Assembly: GCA_013397435.1 (NCBI GenBank)
Contig: VZRG01001517.1
Span: forward strand, 1-64,000
Direction: 5' to 3'
Origin: Erythrocercus mccallii
Taxonomy: Eukaryota; Chordata; Aves; Passeriformes; Dicruridae
DNA: 64,000 nt
In this document: positions 1-10,434 of the stretch, in pieces
Position numbering within the stretch: the first letter of the stretch is position 1
Layout: each line of letters opens with the position of its first letter
Notes under the pieces: model-generated
The model's database searches: none
Told to the model about the DNA's origin: nothing
What the model saw: the letters and a program-made list of their open reading frames with translations, nothing else
Position numbers and translations under genes: made by a program

Positions 1-32
1 CCTTCCCGCACCTTCCCGCACCTTCCCGCACC
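1..32. repeat. GC-rich decamer tandem repeat cut by window edge
   Basis: Three head-to-tail copies of CCTTCCCGCA followed by CC, starting at base 1. The array probably continues to the left, outside the window. It holds a CpG per unit and contrasts sharply with the AT-rich sequence that follows from base 33. It could be the end of a minisatellite or a local satellite; three copies are too few to tell. Confidence 0.85.
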
Positions 33-374
33 ATCAATTTTATAAAAAAGGGGGAATGTCACTTTCATATAAGCATTGTTAAAACAGTACAATGGCAGAG
101 TTTTACATATCCTGATTGAGATCTCCTTCATAAATGTAGGTGATAAGAATTTCATGATTGTCTTTTCATAGGAAGAGTATCAAAGAATTGGAAGGAGATT
201 AAAATGTGTGACATGATACAGCATTTTTTTTCTCTCTGCAAGTCTATTTTTAACTTAAATCAGAAACACTCTTTACAAACGGCACTGAAGTACTTCACTA
301 GAATCAAATACATTTGTCTTAAATGAGTACTGCTAAGATTGAACTTCAAATATAAATGACTCAAGGAAAACTGT
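33..374. other. Unique AT-rich DNA, nothing recognised
   Basis: No repeat family, RNA gene or open frame of note is visible. The junction with the decamer array at the left edge is abrupt. Confidence 0.5.
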
Positions 375-440
375 GAATGTTGTTAGATACTATTTATTTG
401 AATGTTGCTAGATACTACTATGTTATGAATGTTGTTAGAT
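375..440. repeat. Short degenerate tandem repeat, about 26-bp unit
   Basis: GAATGTTGYTAGAT recurs at 375, 400 and 427, giving spacings of 25 and 27 bases. It is a local duplication of 2.6 units with a few substitutions. No known family is suggested. Confidence 0.65.
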
Positions 441-1434
441 TCATTCAGAATCGCCAGCAAGTATAGCCCAGTGTGCTTCAGAATTTGAAACATTTTTTCC
501 ATTATTCAGGAAGGAAATATTTTTTGTTTCTGGTGAACTATTGCCTGGACACTCCTTGTTCCTGCGGTTTGTCTTTCAACATTTTTCCACAAGTCAAAAT
601 AAACATTAATTAGGAGCTTTGGCACACAACTCAATCATTAATTTGCCCTTCTCAGTTTAGATTGTCTGTGTTCCTTCTATGACAAAATTATTTGCATATT
701 TGAATGTTCTCTTGTTTTTTGGGACAGGATTTAAGTACCTTAAATATCTTAGATTACAAATAGGCAGCATACTACAGGCCCCTTTCTCCAAATATTGTTG
801 GGCAGGATTAAAAGCAACCTTCTGACTTTATAACAATCTCAGACTCTTGAAAAAAAAGTAGGTTTTCTTTTTGTACTGCAAATTCTGAGAGTTTCCTACT
901 TTGGTGTAAATGCGTACCCTTCATATCATAAAAATTGATGAAGATAGGACCACAAGTTAAAGAAATCGGGAAAACTATGAAAAAAATTTCTTTCTAGCTT
1001 CACATAATTAAGTTCCTACTCTCAGGAGAAGTTAAAAAACATCCTGAGATACCTGCATGATGTTTGATTTCCACAAAAATGCAAAACAACAAAAAGCTGT
1101 GAATTGAATGTGCTATGGTAAAACAAATATATTAAGAGTAATTTCTGCATTATTATAATATGCTGAACTAACCAGAAGAGTGGTTGCATCTAGCCTCACT
1201 ACTCCCTTATTTCTACTTTACTGTTTAACTCCTTTGCTTTCCCATAACAGTCAATAATGTGACCTAGGCAGTCACATAAAGGCTGAGTTGAACTCTCTGA
1301 TTTTCATTCAAAATCTCTGTACAGCACTGTCTTGGAAAAGTGGATTCCAAATATAACACAGTCAGAAAGGGCTGTTCTTCTTACTAGTACAGTTTAGTCA
1401 CCAGGTGAAATGATGAAAAGTCACTGCACTGCAT
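441..1434. other. Unique AT-rich DNA, nothing recognised
   Basis: About 1 kb of low-GC sequence with scattered A and T runs. No CR1, LTR or structured RNA is visible and no frame looks coding. Confidence 0.5.
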
Positions 1435-1743
1435 CTAGTCTTCCCTGAATGTGACAGTGTGATGTTCTCTTCTATCATCGATCTGATCCAACCCAGTGGG
1501 GGCCTGAGGAGGCTCAACATTAGGCTGCGAAGTGGAAGGCAGAAGTAAAAGCATGTCTGTGACACTGTTCTGGATATTCATACAAACTCTATCTGCTGTA
1601 CTGCTACTATGCAATAGTCTCAAATGTGCATTTTGAGATGCTGGTAAGATATACTGTCTTGATAGCAAAATTTGGAGAAGCCTCCTTGCCCATATTGAAT
1701 GACAGAACGATTTTGAGATTCTTTTACCTTGAAAAAAATTCAA
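1435..1743 (-). other. Possible terminal exon or decayed coding remnant
   Basis: The minus strand is open for 102 codons from an ATG at 1743 to a TAG at 1435. The last part (DQIDDRREHHTVTFRED) has a charged, protein-like composition, and the segment is less AT-rich than its surroundings. A pyrimidine tract lies upstream on the minus strand around 1780-1797. A second minus-strand frame over about 1631-1735 is also open for some 35 codons, which would fit a frameshifted remnant. I do not recognise the protein. The upstream part of the frame runs through AT-rich sequence next to an ATC microsatellite, so the start is not credible. A chance frame remains the most likely explanation. Confidence 0.15.
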
Positions 1744-1763
1744 TCATCATCATCATCATCATC
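1743..1763. repeat. (ATC)7 microsatellite
   Basis: Seven uninterrupted ATC units. Confidence 0.9.
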
Positions 1764-4650
1764 TTGCTTTACAGAAGAAAAAAAAAATGGTTTTGGTCTC
1801 CTGCTGCTGTAAAGCCGGAGTGGGTCACAGTATTAATACCAATATTTTGACAAGTGCTGGGATATTGTCTCGTAAACAGATTTGTTTTGCACTGCCCATG
1901 TTTTTGAAGAAAGATAAAAAAAAAGAGTGAGGTCACTTTTCATCTTCATCATCTTCAGTGTTAATCACTGCAGTCTTTGGTTGATTCATTGTCATTTCGG
2001 CCATATGGCTGAGTTATTCAACCTTGGATTTGTTTTATACAGTAGGTATTTAACTGCTGCTGCTTAGGCTATGGGACTGGAAAGCTTACCTTGAAGTCCA
2101 TTTTATCCATTAAATTTAGAATAATGGAACATTAAAATCTTGAATACATAAAAACTAATCATTGATGTTGACAAAGGATCATTGAATGTCTGCTTCAGCC
2201 CTGTATGCAATTTTAAATTTTATTTCATTTTAATTATGTATGAAACTACAATGAAATGAAACAGATGAAACAAGCATATAGAGGCATTATTTGCATGCTG
2301 TTTTGGTATTTATTTTTTATATTTGCAGTGGATTATTAAATATAATAACTTGAAATGTATTTTATTGTTCTTGGTTGTTACACAGTCTGCTTTTTCATAC
2401 ATCTGCTCTGAGCTACTGGATAATAAGACAAAATTCTCTAGCTTCACCAAATTATTTCTTCTGCTTAGATATACAGTCAAAATCTTTCTGTGAAAGTCAT
2501 GAACTTCAACTGGGAATGAAGAATAAAATCTTTTGCAAAGGCAAACACTGTGCTTTAAATACTAGACTTCTGAAAGGAGCCCAACAGTTAATTTTCATAT
2601 GATTAATTTCTTAGGCAAATCAATCCATGTGACACATACATGTGGGAAAAAAGTTACATTCACATCTCTTCCTGCATGTGCATGCATTCCCTAATAACCA
2701 AATAAATAAAGAAGGATGAGGTCACCTGTGTTAACTTCCCACAGCACTGTTTCCTTGGAACATTTGCCAGCAAGACTCTGAAGGAGAGCAGATGACAAGT
2801 GACTTTTTGTTTAATGCACCTAATCTTATGACTTCAGATACCAGGAGGTAGAATCTGAATTTTTTGCCTTCCTTTCCTCTTGACCTAGAAATGTGTCTAG
2901 TAAAACCTCTATAAGAAAAAAAATCCAAGCTCCCCCATTCCAATATGAATTTTGTAATTTTACTTCCAAATAAAACATTTGATTATCAGGCTTTGTTGTT
3001 GCTGCTGGTTTTGGGTAACACATTACTGAGGGGTCTCTTTGAACCCTGAATTCTTATGCAAAACACCCAGAAAACTGTATAGTCTTCACAAGTCTGAAAT
3101 TCTAAAATATTTTTTCTGAATTTAAAAGAACATGTAGTTCTCTCAAAACTAAAGTAAATACCATATATGTAGGCACCAGTAATCAGGGTAATTTAAACCA
3201 GTAATTTAAATCTGGATTTAAATAGTGTAGCAATTTTATGACTGTTTTTATTTTGGAAATTAAAAATATCTTCTCCTCTTAAACAATTTGTTATGCTTGT
3301 GGGGGAAATATGTGGTGAGCTACGTGTGTATGCTGATTTGCTTTCTTACCACAGTTGCTATAAAATTGAAGAAGGTCCTTCTGAGACAAGAAAGGTTTAT
3401 ACCTCCTTTCAGTTGGAACTCAAATTCTAATGTGTTTTTGGAATAAGCATAAAGAAACATGAATATTTGTCATTGTTTTGATTATAAAATCTAAAAATTA
3501 TGTGGATAAAGTGGATACAATAATTATTCACTGGGCATATACCGAATTACTGTAGAAGGACCAAGGCAGATTTTCAAGCTCTCTATAGTACTCCTAGGGA
3601 ACCCATTTATTAGCTTGGTATGGGCAGAAATTTTGTGGAACAGAAGAATCTCATCAATGCAAATGTCTGGATATCTCACACTTGCTTAAATCAGAACAGG
3701 GATGTAAAACAGAAAATGGCTTCTCTGGAGCTAAGATGGAGCACAGAAATTTCACTGTTCCATCTGTAGTATACAAATTCCAAATAATTGAGCTTTTACA
3801 CCCCTGCTGTGCTACTGTCTGCTGTTGGAAGTAACCACATGTCTGCATACACCATTAAAATTTCCATTAGCAAGTTCTCTACTGGAAATGATGAGGTGTT
3901 TCTTGGTCACAACATTCTTCTTTGGGGCTTTATCTGGGAATCTTTTATTACTGTTTCTGAATCACAGTAATTTGACTGTAATAACCACTCTATTACTAAA
4001 TTAGTAGGAATAAAATTGTTTCTGAAAGACAATGTCTCTCTTACTAATAACTTTATCAATCCAATGTTATGAAACTTTTTAATAAAAAATGTGGGAAACA
4101 GTTGGCTGCCGTCTGTTGGTGCAGCAGGGTTTTCTTGTGCATGAAAACCAGCACGTTTACCTTAAAGCAGGATACCTAACTTTTTGTCTTTATTCTGACT
4201 CAAAAAAATTCTTCTCTTGCTTTTTTCCCCCTTTTATTCATATCCTCCTATTCTGGGGTTGGACAAGACTTATGAATTACAAAATTTCTGGCAAGAAAAT
4301 ATTAACAATCTGCTTTTGTCAAAGATTTCTGGATGACATAGCACCCTGACTGCAGTGAAGTCTAAGTCTCTGAGTCCAGAATATCTTATGTCATGTTTAT
4401 GACAATATAGCCATATTAAGGATGTAGTGTCTTATGCCAAATATGGTCACAGAACTTTTAAGTCATGGAGCAACCCAGTTTGGAAAGAACCACAAAAGAC
4501 ATTATTGTTCAGACTATTGTGGGAAAGGGAGCCTAGATGAAACTATCTAGCACATTTCAACAACATCTTGAAAATGTGCAGGGATGGTAATTAACCATAT
4601 ACCTGGAGGTGACTTTCCAGTTATGATGGTTCTCATTGTAAAAACCATTT
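1764..4650. other. Unique AT-rich DNA, nothing firm recognised
   Basis: Nearly 2.9 kb without a recognisable repeat family. The only local structure seen is an imperfect inverted repeat near 3192-3224 built from ATTTAAACCAG and CTGGATTTAAAT. Open frames are short and shared between strands. Confidence 0.5.
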
Positions 4651-4659
4651 TTCTTATGT

Positions 4660-5205
4660 TAAGATGAAATTCCCCCAGGGTAACTTATAAGCTTTTCCAT
4701 TTGTCTTTTCCATGTGTCCCTTCTGGAACAGAAAGACACCCCATCAAATACTGGAACACTTGGATGTGGTCCCTCAAGAGCCTTCAGGGACAAAAACCTC
4801 ATTCCAATAGTCTTTTCTCCAGCCCATTGGTCAGCTTTGTCACTCCCCTTTTGGTCCATCTCCACACTGTCTGCATCTTTTTTAATTGTAGGGACCAGAA
4901 TTGGTCACTACTCCAAATGCAGCATGAAAAGCACTGAGTATTTTGGGATTATCATTTGTCTCCCTGCTATTAATACCCCTGCAGATGTGTTTGCCTTCAT
5001 TACTGCAGTGGTACTCTGACTTATCCATCACAGCTCTTTCAGTAGGGCTGCTCCCCAACCATACATTATAGCCCATACTGGCTTCCTTGTTTTTGTCATT
5101 CCAGTGTGGGACTTCACACTTTTCTTCCTTAAACTTCATTCTCTTCTTGGTGTTTCACTCTCCCAGCTCACTCATGCCCCTCTGTAAAATATCTTCCCTT
5201 CTTAT
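4660..5205 (-). mobile_element. CR1 LINE fragment, 3' part of an old split copy
   Basis: Read on the plus strand this is antisense CR1. It keeps, in the expected order, the diverged block around GGACCAGAATTGGTCACTAC (4893-4912), the block corresponding to the 'first part of the list of names' region near 5000, and the ACTTCACACTT/AACTTCATTCT block near 5110-5140. It is heavily diverged and lacks a recognisable 3' octamer. The same element continues at 6432, after the LTR insertions. CR1 is the dominant avian LINE; it mobilises through target-primed reverse transcription and is usually 5'-truncated, as here. Left end approximate. Confidence 0.7.
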
Positions 5206-5654
5206 TGTTCTGGTCTTTGCTAGGAGAGTTTTTCTTCTTCCTAACTGGTATGTGTTGTGATGTTATTCTGGATTTAGTATGAGAATAATGATGATGACAC
5301 ACTGATATTTTGGTTGTTGCTAAGTATGGCTTGTGCTGTGTAAGTCAAGCACTCTTCATCTTCTCATGCCCTGTGAGAAGGCTGAAGGACCAAAAGAAGC
5401 TGGGAGAAGACACAGACAGGACAGCTGAACTGCATTGGCCACAGTGATACTCCATGCCATAGAACATCATGCTTAATATAAAAACTGAGGAGAATGGGCT
5501 GGACATCCGTTAATGCGTGGTGAATGAGTGCATTGCGCATCAATTTTTTGTATACTTCAGTTATTTTATCATATTATTACTTTTCTTTCTTCTGTCCGAA
5601 AAGTCTTTAAACTGTCTTTATCTCAACTCAAGAGTCTTCTCATTCCTACCCTTA
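5206..5654 (+). mobile_element. ERVL-type LTR, 5' portion
   Basis: The LTR begins TGTTCTGGTC at 5206 and follows the common avian ERVL LTR through its recognisable blocks: the GAGAATAATGATGATGACAC block, the AGAAGCTGGGAGAAGACACA block (5396-5415), the CATCATGCTTAATATAAAAA promoter block with a TATA box at 5477-5484, the GAGTGCATTGCGCATCA block, and the AAACTGTCTTTATCTCAAC block near its 3' end. It is interrupted at 5655 by a second LTR. A CTTAT at 5201-5205 precedes the LTR. A probable 3' remnant ends at about 6431 and is followed by CCTGT, so the target-site duplication is decayed if these pair up. It lies inside an antisense CR1. Confidence 0.75.
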
Positions 5655-6385
5655 TGTCTTGGTTTAAGACAACTTAACAGGCAGACACTTGAAAATAAAC
5701 TGCTTCCACATAGTTTTAACCATTCCCCTTTCACAAATAAGGAGAGATTAATGTGAGAAGATGAAATGAAAAAAAACAGGTTTACTAAAAAATTAAGCAG
5801 CAACAGGTAAGAATTACACTAATAATCACTCAATACAAAGGTGCTGAATTCTCATGGACTCCCCAGGAACAAAGTAAAACAAAATGGTAGAGAAGGCCTG
5901 CCCCCAACATGGCACCCTCCATAGATGGCCACACTATTTGAGACAAAGGCAAAAAGGCAAGCAATCCCACCTCTCCTGACCACATGTGGAGAGAGAGAAC
6001 AAAAAGAGAAAAACAACACAGCAGCCAAACTGCTGTGATTACAAAAAATCCATTTTCCCTCAAATAATAACAGGGAACAAGGACAAAACAAAATGATCTT
6101 GAAGTCCAAAAATTCCTCCCCTGAGCTGTTTGCTTCATGCAGCCTCAAGGGTCCCTTTCTCCCCCAGCAGTGGCAGCTCTGTCAGTAACAGCGTCTGGAG
6201 AACTCTCATGGTTGGAGAACTTGGGAAGTGGAGAACTTGAGAACTAGAGAACTCGGCAACTGGGTCAGTGGTGAACCTCTGCATGTCTGGTGGCAGCAGC
6301 TCCTGCTGAAGACAGGTGTTGAGAAATTCACTGAAACAGCTGTGGATTGAAAAAATGCGGCTTCTCAGGTTAGATAGATATGGAA
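5655..6385 (-). mobile_element. Second LTR inserted into the ERVL LTR
   Basis: It starts sharply with TGTCTTGGTTTAAGACA, the terminal motif seen on several songbird LTRs, and shares blocks with the LTRs at 33817 and 60230: the GGTTTACTA block near 5782 (AGTAAACC on the minus strand, a likely polyadenylation signal) and the GAGAGAACAAAAAGAGAAA block near 5993-6012. These place it on the minus strand. The right end is not fixed; sequence resembling the tail of the interrupted ERVL LTR returns at about 6390. No intact target-site duplication was found. No internal retroviral genes are present, so this is a solo LTR. Confidence 0.55.
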
Positions 6386-6431
6386 TACAATGTGCATTCT
6401 GGTTTTGGTGAGGGGGAGGGTTACCCATGAC
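6386..6431 (+). mobile_element. Probable 3' tail of the interrupted ERVL LTR
   Basis: The stretch ending GGTTACCCATGACA resembles the GGGTTAAACCATGACA-type end of avian ERVL LTRs and is followed directly by resumed CR1 sequence. The match is short, so the assignment rests mainly on position. Confidence 0.35.
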
Positions 6432-7540
6432 ACCTGTGTATTGTCTCCCATTCAGCTGGGCCACTTGTCCACCTGACCACCCAGCTTCAGGTCATCAGCA
6501 ACTTGGCAGAAGTGCTGTCCATCCCACCATCAAGGCCAAATGTGAAAGCACTGAATAGGAACGGGGCCCTTTGTCAAATCCTGGGAGAGCCAGCATTGGG
6601 CAGGCTGCCCATCTGATTAAAAGCTTTTGAACAGCATGCTCTGAATGCAGCCTGCTGGCTGGTTTCCTATCCATTTCACAACCATCCAGCCAATCCATAT
6701 CTTACAAATTTTTCCATGAGAAGGCAGTGGGAATCAGTGCTAAATGCTTTGCTGGATAATAAGACAAGTCCTTGCAAGAAATATCCACTGCTCTCCCTAA
6801 GTTAAGAGAGGTGATCAGGTTAGTCTGCCATGACTTGATTTTGTTAAACACATGTTGGCTTTTCCCCATTGCCTCTTTATTTGTTTTCTAATAATTTATA
6901 CAAAGACTTGTTTCATTACTTTGCCAAGTATTGAAGTAAGTTTAGTGAGCCTGTAATTTCCTGATCTTTGAGTGCTTTTTGTAGGTAGACATGACCTAAC
7001 ATACCTACCTACAAAAAGCATTTGCCTTCTTCTAGTCATGAGGGACATCCCTTAATTTTCACATCACATCATCAAATGTTATAGGCAGTGGCCTTGGAAC
7101 AGTGTCAGCCACTCCTTTTGACACTTTGTGGTAGATTCTATCTGGGTCCATAAATTTATGTGGGTTGTGTCCTTGCAAGAGATGATAGCTCAGTCCATCT
7201 TCCACCACCAGTGTCATTGTACGCATTATAGACTCTTGTTTCTGTGATCTAGGGTCCGACAACACTGGCAAAGACAGAGGCAAAGGTGATTCTGACAACC
7301 TCTCTCCTTCCAGCAGTATTACTGAAGTTTCCCTCCCTGTTTAGTAATGGGCCTTTACCTTCCCCCTTTTACATAAACTGCAAATCCACTTCTGATTTCT
7401 TTCCTATTTCACTGAAAGAATTTGAGATTTCCAGTTGTGAGCTTTCCTACCAAATTTCTATGATTCCTATGGTATTCATAGCTCATGGGTTTAGTATGAA
7501 GCTGCCATTCTTCCTGTTTATTGCCTAGACTATATGTGCT
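6432..7540 (-). mobile_element. CR1 LINE fragment, 5' continuation of the split copy
   Basis: CR1 antisense sequence resumes exactly where the copy at 4660-5205 stopped. Recognisable blocks in order are the CAGGTCATCAGCAACTTG block near 6488-6505, the CCAGCCAATCCATATCTTAC block at 6686-6705, the ACATGTTGGCTTTTCC block near 6850, the GCCTGTAATTTCCTGATC block near 6949, and the AGGCAGTGGCCTTGGAACA and CATAAATTTATG blocks near 7083-7160. A further diverged CR1 stretch runs to about 7540. It includes an internal inverted duplication at 6973-7020. All reading frames are broken. Confidence 0.75.
6973..7020. repeat. Perfect 16-bp inverted repeat inside CR1
   Basis: TGCTTTTTGTAGGTAG at 6973-6988 is matched exactly by its reverse complement at 7005-7020, with a 16-base spacer. 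Ordinary CR1 sequence appears to flow from the left arm into the CATTTGCC just after the right arm, so the right arm looks like an extra inverted copy. Confidence 0.9.
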
Positions 7541-8328
7541 ATTATACATGCACTTAAGGTAGCTGGATAGCTGGACTTCGGTTTCTTGCCTTTGGGGAGC
7601 ATTCTTTACTACTCCGCTATGTATTTATCTACCCTCTTGCTTAGGAATAAGCAGGTGTTACGGCTTTGGTCCCTACCCAACAAGTTCATTAAATAGAGGA
7701 AAAATATTTTAGAAATTTTTGTGTATACTATCTTTTTTGACAACTGCAATTTCTATCAAAATAAAAAACTCACTCTTTTCTCATGCACATGATATTGCTG
7801 GTGATGCGACTTGAACCAGATCAGCCAGGGTAGCAATTGAAATAGGGACATGAATGATCAAGTAAGCCTGAAAAACAACTTTAATAATAGCCTGAGCCTA
7901 CAAAAGAATATAAGCCAAACACAGTATGGGGCAACCTCGAAAGACCCAGCAATGGGGCAAACATAACAATATCTAGACTCTAGCCCGGACAGCGAACCCA
8001 TGAACAATTACATTACCATATATGTAAAACGTTACCAACCTATCATTGACAAGAACTTGAAACATTAACTTATATGGATCAACTACATTAACATAACCAT
8101 TCCCATAATCCCATTCTTCTGGCCATTACCTAACCAGATGTTTCCTTTCCTAGCACCCCACCTCCCATGGCCAGAGTGGTGCTGACTTCACTGTCAGCTA
8201 AGGCCAACTCATTGTCAATTCTCACCAGTCCATGGTAATGGTAATTGAAATGGTAATTGAAATCTTTGCTTAGAACCCTATGTATAATGGATTGAACTTA
8301 ACCCATACTCTTTTAAATTCAACAGAGG
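7541..8328. other. Unclassified island, possibly LTR-derived
   Basis: 7541-7780 shows nothing. From about 7790 the sequence becomes richer in C, with CpG-containing words (GATGCGACTTGAACC at 7804-7818, CCCGGACAGCGAACCC near 7984-8000) unlike the flanks. On the minus strand GGCTTATATTC and ATTAAAG occur about 40 bases apart near 7880-7920, which could be a decayed promoter and polyadenylation signal of an LTR. I cannot name a family. An AATGGTAATTGAA unit is tandemly duplicated at about 8236-8261. Confidence 0.3.
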
Positions 8329-8603
8329 TGAAGTTCTTCCATGCTTTGCTGTCACTGTTGCCAGGCTGAAATGACCACAGGAGACCGAAACTTTGTAGAA
8401 ATCAGAGCAGGGGCCAAAAAGTCCCGAATTGTTTATTTCATTCTATTATATACTTATAGAAGGGTGACTATGGATTGGAGGGTGGAATTCCCACCTCTCA
8501 ACTACACTGGTCAAACAGACTGTCAATCAACACTCTTCTCCCATCGAGAAGAATGCAAATCAATGACGGTGTTTACAAAAAAAATCTCTTGTTTGCGTGA
8601 ACA
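8329..8603 (-). mobile_element. Short LTR, probable endogenous retrovirus
   Basis: On the minus strand a U3-like segment with the GAGAGGTGGGAATTCCACCC block (8483-8502) is followed by a TATA-like AGTATATAATAG near 8450 and an AATAAAC at about 8428-8434. A U5-like tail runs to the TGAAGTTC at 8329. Candidate ends are TG at 8329 and CA at 8603, about 275 bases, which is short but within the retroviral range. Target duplication is unclear; AACAGAG occurs at 8321-8327 and 8600-8606 but does not sit exactly outside these ends. The 114-codon plus-strand frame over this region is a by-product. Confidence 0.45.
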
Positions 8604-9611
8604 GAGTGTGAGAAGTGAAAACTTCTACTTTAATATGAAAGCTCAGAAAGCTAGAAAAACTCATAGTGACACTTTGCAATGGTGAGTCTTCATGAATTGA
8701 ATAATGTAAATTGAATACTAGAATTGCGGTGTTTCTATCATCTTAAGTACTATCAAGCCGAAGGAAGAATCAAAATGTTATGTAAACTGTGCATACAGAT
8801 TTAAACTCTTGTTTTGAGACATTTATATAGGATTTATTGATCAGCAAATTAGACACAAATCCTATTTAAATGAATGAAAATCATTAATATCCATATTGAA
8901 TGTAAACTAGATAAACTTCCCTCATATACGGTAACAATCCTCTAAATCTTCTAAATATTCCAAACCTTAAGTGATTAATATCAGATGTAGATTTTTTTTA
9001 AGGAATAATCTTTGCAGCATTGAAGTATTTGCTTTTCTTATATTTATAGTATCTGAAGTTCTTCTAATGGTGTTAATTAAAATCTAAAAGAATGCTGGTA
9101 GCCTTTAAATTTGTTGCCTCTCCTTTCCTCATCTTTTCTTCCCCCAGTGATACATACTTTTTATTTGTGGTATTCATTTCAGAACTAGGTTTTGAAGATT
9201 TTTTTGCATGTTTCACAATTCAAACAGTTAAAATGGAAATAATTTTTTGACAAAACCACAGTTCTTAATATAATGTGTTTTCTAGGTCATAACTATGATC
9301 ATAAAACCAGTAAAGTACAGTGTATATTATAAATTTTTAAGGCTTAAATTCAAGTGGACACTTGACAAGTAAGTAAAATACTATACTTTTGATTTTAACA
9401 TCTGTACTTCTACTTTTTGAGCTCTATTTGTTTACACATCAAAGAAAAATTTAAAATAATTCAAGGCAATTGACTCTTGCCAAAAGTGGATTATACTTTT
9501 GTATTTTATTTTGGAGAGTGAGTTCCCCACAGGGAGTTAAAACCAAATTAATAGTCTGAAGAGCTTTGTGGCAGAATTTGGTTAAGTAATATAGGTACAA
9601 ACAGATTCCAC
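8604..9611. other. Unique AT-rich DNA, nothing recognised
   Basis: About 1 kb of low-GC sequence without visible repeats, RNA genes or coding frames. Confidence 0.5.
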
Positions 9612-10234
9612 TGCATGCAAATATAACGGGTCAACTGTTAAAACCATGTGGGGCAGTGTTCCTTATCGCTTCCACAACCCATCCTCCCTCCGGGGGATAT
9701 CTGCTGTTAATGGGCCACTAAGGCCCACCACATGACTGATAAAATTACATCATCCCATTGTGAGATGCTCCACCCAGTGTGGGGAGCCAACCATTCCTAC
9801 CTAGATAAAAACTGAGACTCAGAAACACCAAGGCAGCCTGTTTTCCACTGGATTCCAGAGGAAGACCAGAGTCATCTCTCCACCACTGGACTCTTTCTAC
9901 AGGTCATCTCTACTCCAAGACAACCACATCTGTTACTCCAGGAGGATTTATTTGGACTGCTTGCAACACCCTGACCAACAAAGTGTCAGGTTGTGTTTCT
10001 GACTGTCAGGGTTTCTAAGATTTGGGTTTGATTGTTTGCTTGGTTTTTTGTACTACTACATTTGTAATTTTTTAAAATATTCTAGTAAAGAACTGCTATT
10101 TCTATTCCCATATCTTTGCATGAAAGCTCCTAATTGCAAAATTATAATAATTTGGAGGGAGGGGGTTTACATTCTCCATTCCAAGGGGAGCTCCAGCTTT
10201 CCCTAGTAGATACCTGTCTTTCCAAACCAATACA
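9612..10234 (+). mobile_element. Passerine-type solo LTR
   Basis: It carries the same ordered blocks as the LTR at 33817, in the opposite direction: the GGGGCAGTGTTCCTTAT block near 9650, the ATATCTGCTGTTAATGGGCC block (9697-9716), ATCCCATTGTGAGATGCTCC (9752-9771), a TATA-like GATAAAA at 9804-9810, the ACACCCTGACCAAC block near 9966, AGTAAA at 10084-10089 as probable polyadenylation signal, and an end CTTTCCAAACCAATACA at 10234. TCCAC before a TG at 9612 and TCCAA after 10234 may be a 5-bp target duplication with one change. No internal genes are present. Left end approximate. Confidence 0.75.
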
Positions 10235-10390
10235 TCCAATTAAAAAGACAAGTGAAAATACTGGTGAGAAAGCAGTGGGCCTTCTTTTTGAGATATTCTG
10301 GAACTTAAGAGTTCATTGCTACTGTTCTGTTGCTAGCTTGGAACATTCAAAGCTTCTGGTGTAAGCTATGTATGTTTTCCTGTAAAAGTT

Positions 10391-10392
<2 letters not shown>
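10235..10392. other. Unique DNA between LTR and poly(A)
   Basis: No family recognised and no AATAAA just ahead of the poly(A) tract, so this does not look like a processed transcript. Confidence 0.4.
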
Positions 10393-10427
<35 letters not shown>

Positions 10428-10434
10428 AGAGAAA
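10393..10434. repeat. (A)32 tract running into GA-rich sequence
   Basis: Thirty-two consecutive A at 10393-10424, then a GAGAGAGAAAGAG stretch. Likely a length-variable mononucleotide repeat and a place where assembly errors are possible. Confidence 0.9.

Noticed and set aside
7790..8240. Nuclear copy of mitochondrial DNA
   Set aside because: The C-rich, A-rich strand and a GGGGCAACCTCGAAAG word recall mitochondrial rRNA, but the surrounding sequence does not follow avian 16S or 12S rRNA as I know them.
8341..8685. 114-codon plus-strand frame
   Set aside because: It overlaps a minus-strand LTR with promoter and polyadenylation motifs; no protein homology is visible.
10235..10424. Processed pseudogene or SINE ending in poly(A)
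   Set aside because: No AATAAA precedes the A32 run, no flanking duplication was found, and CR1 does not mobilise poly(A) transcripts efficiently; a mononucleotide repeat is simpler.
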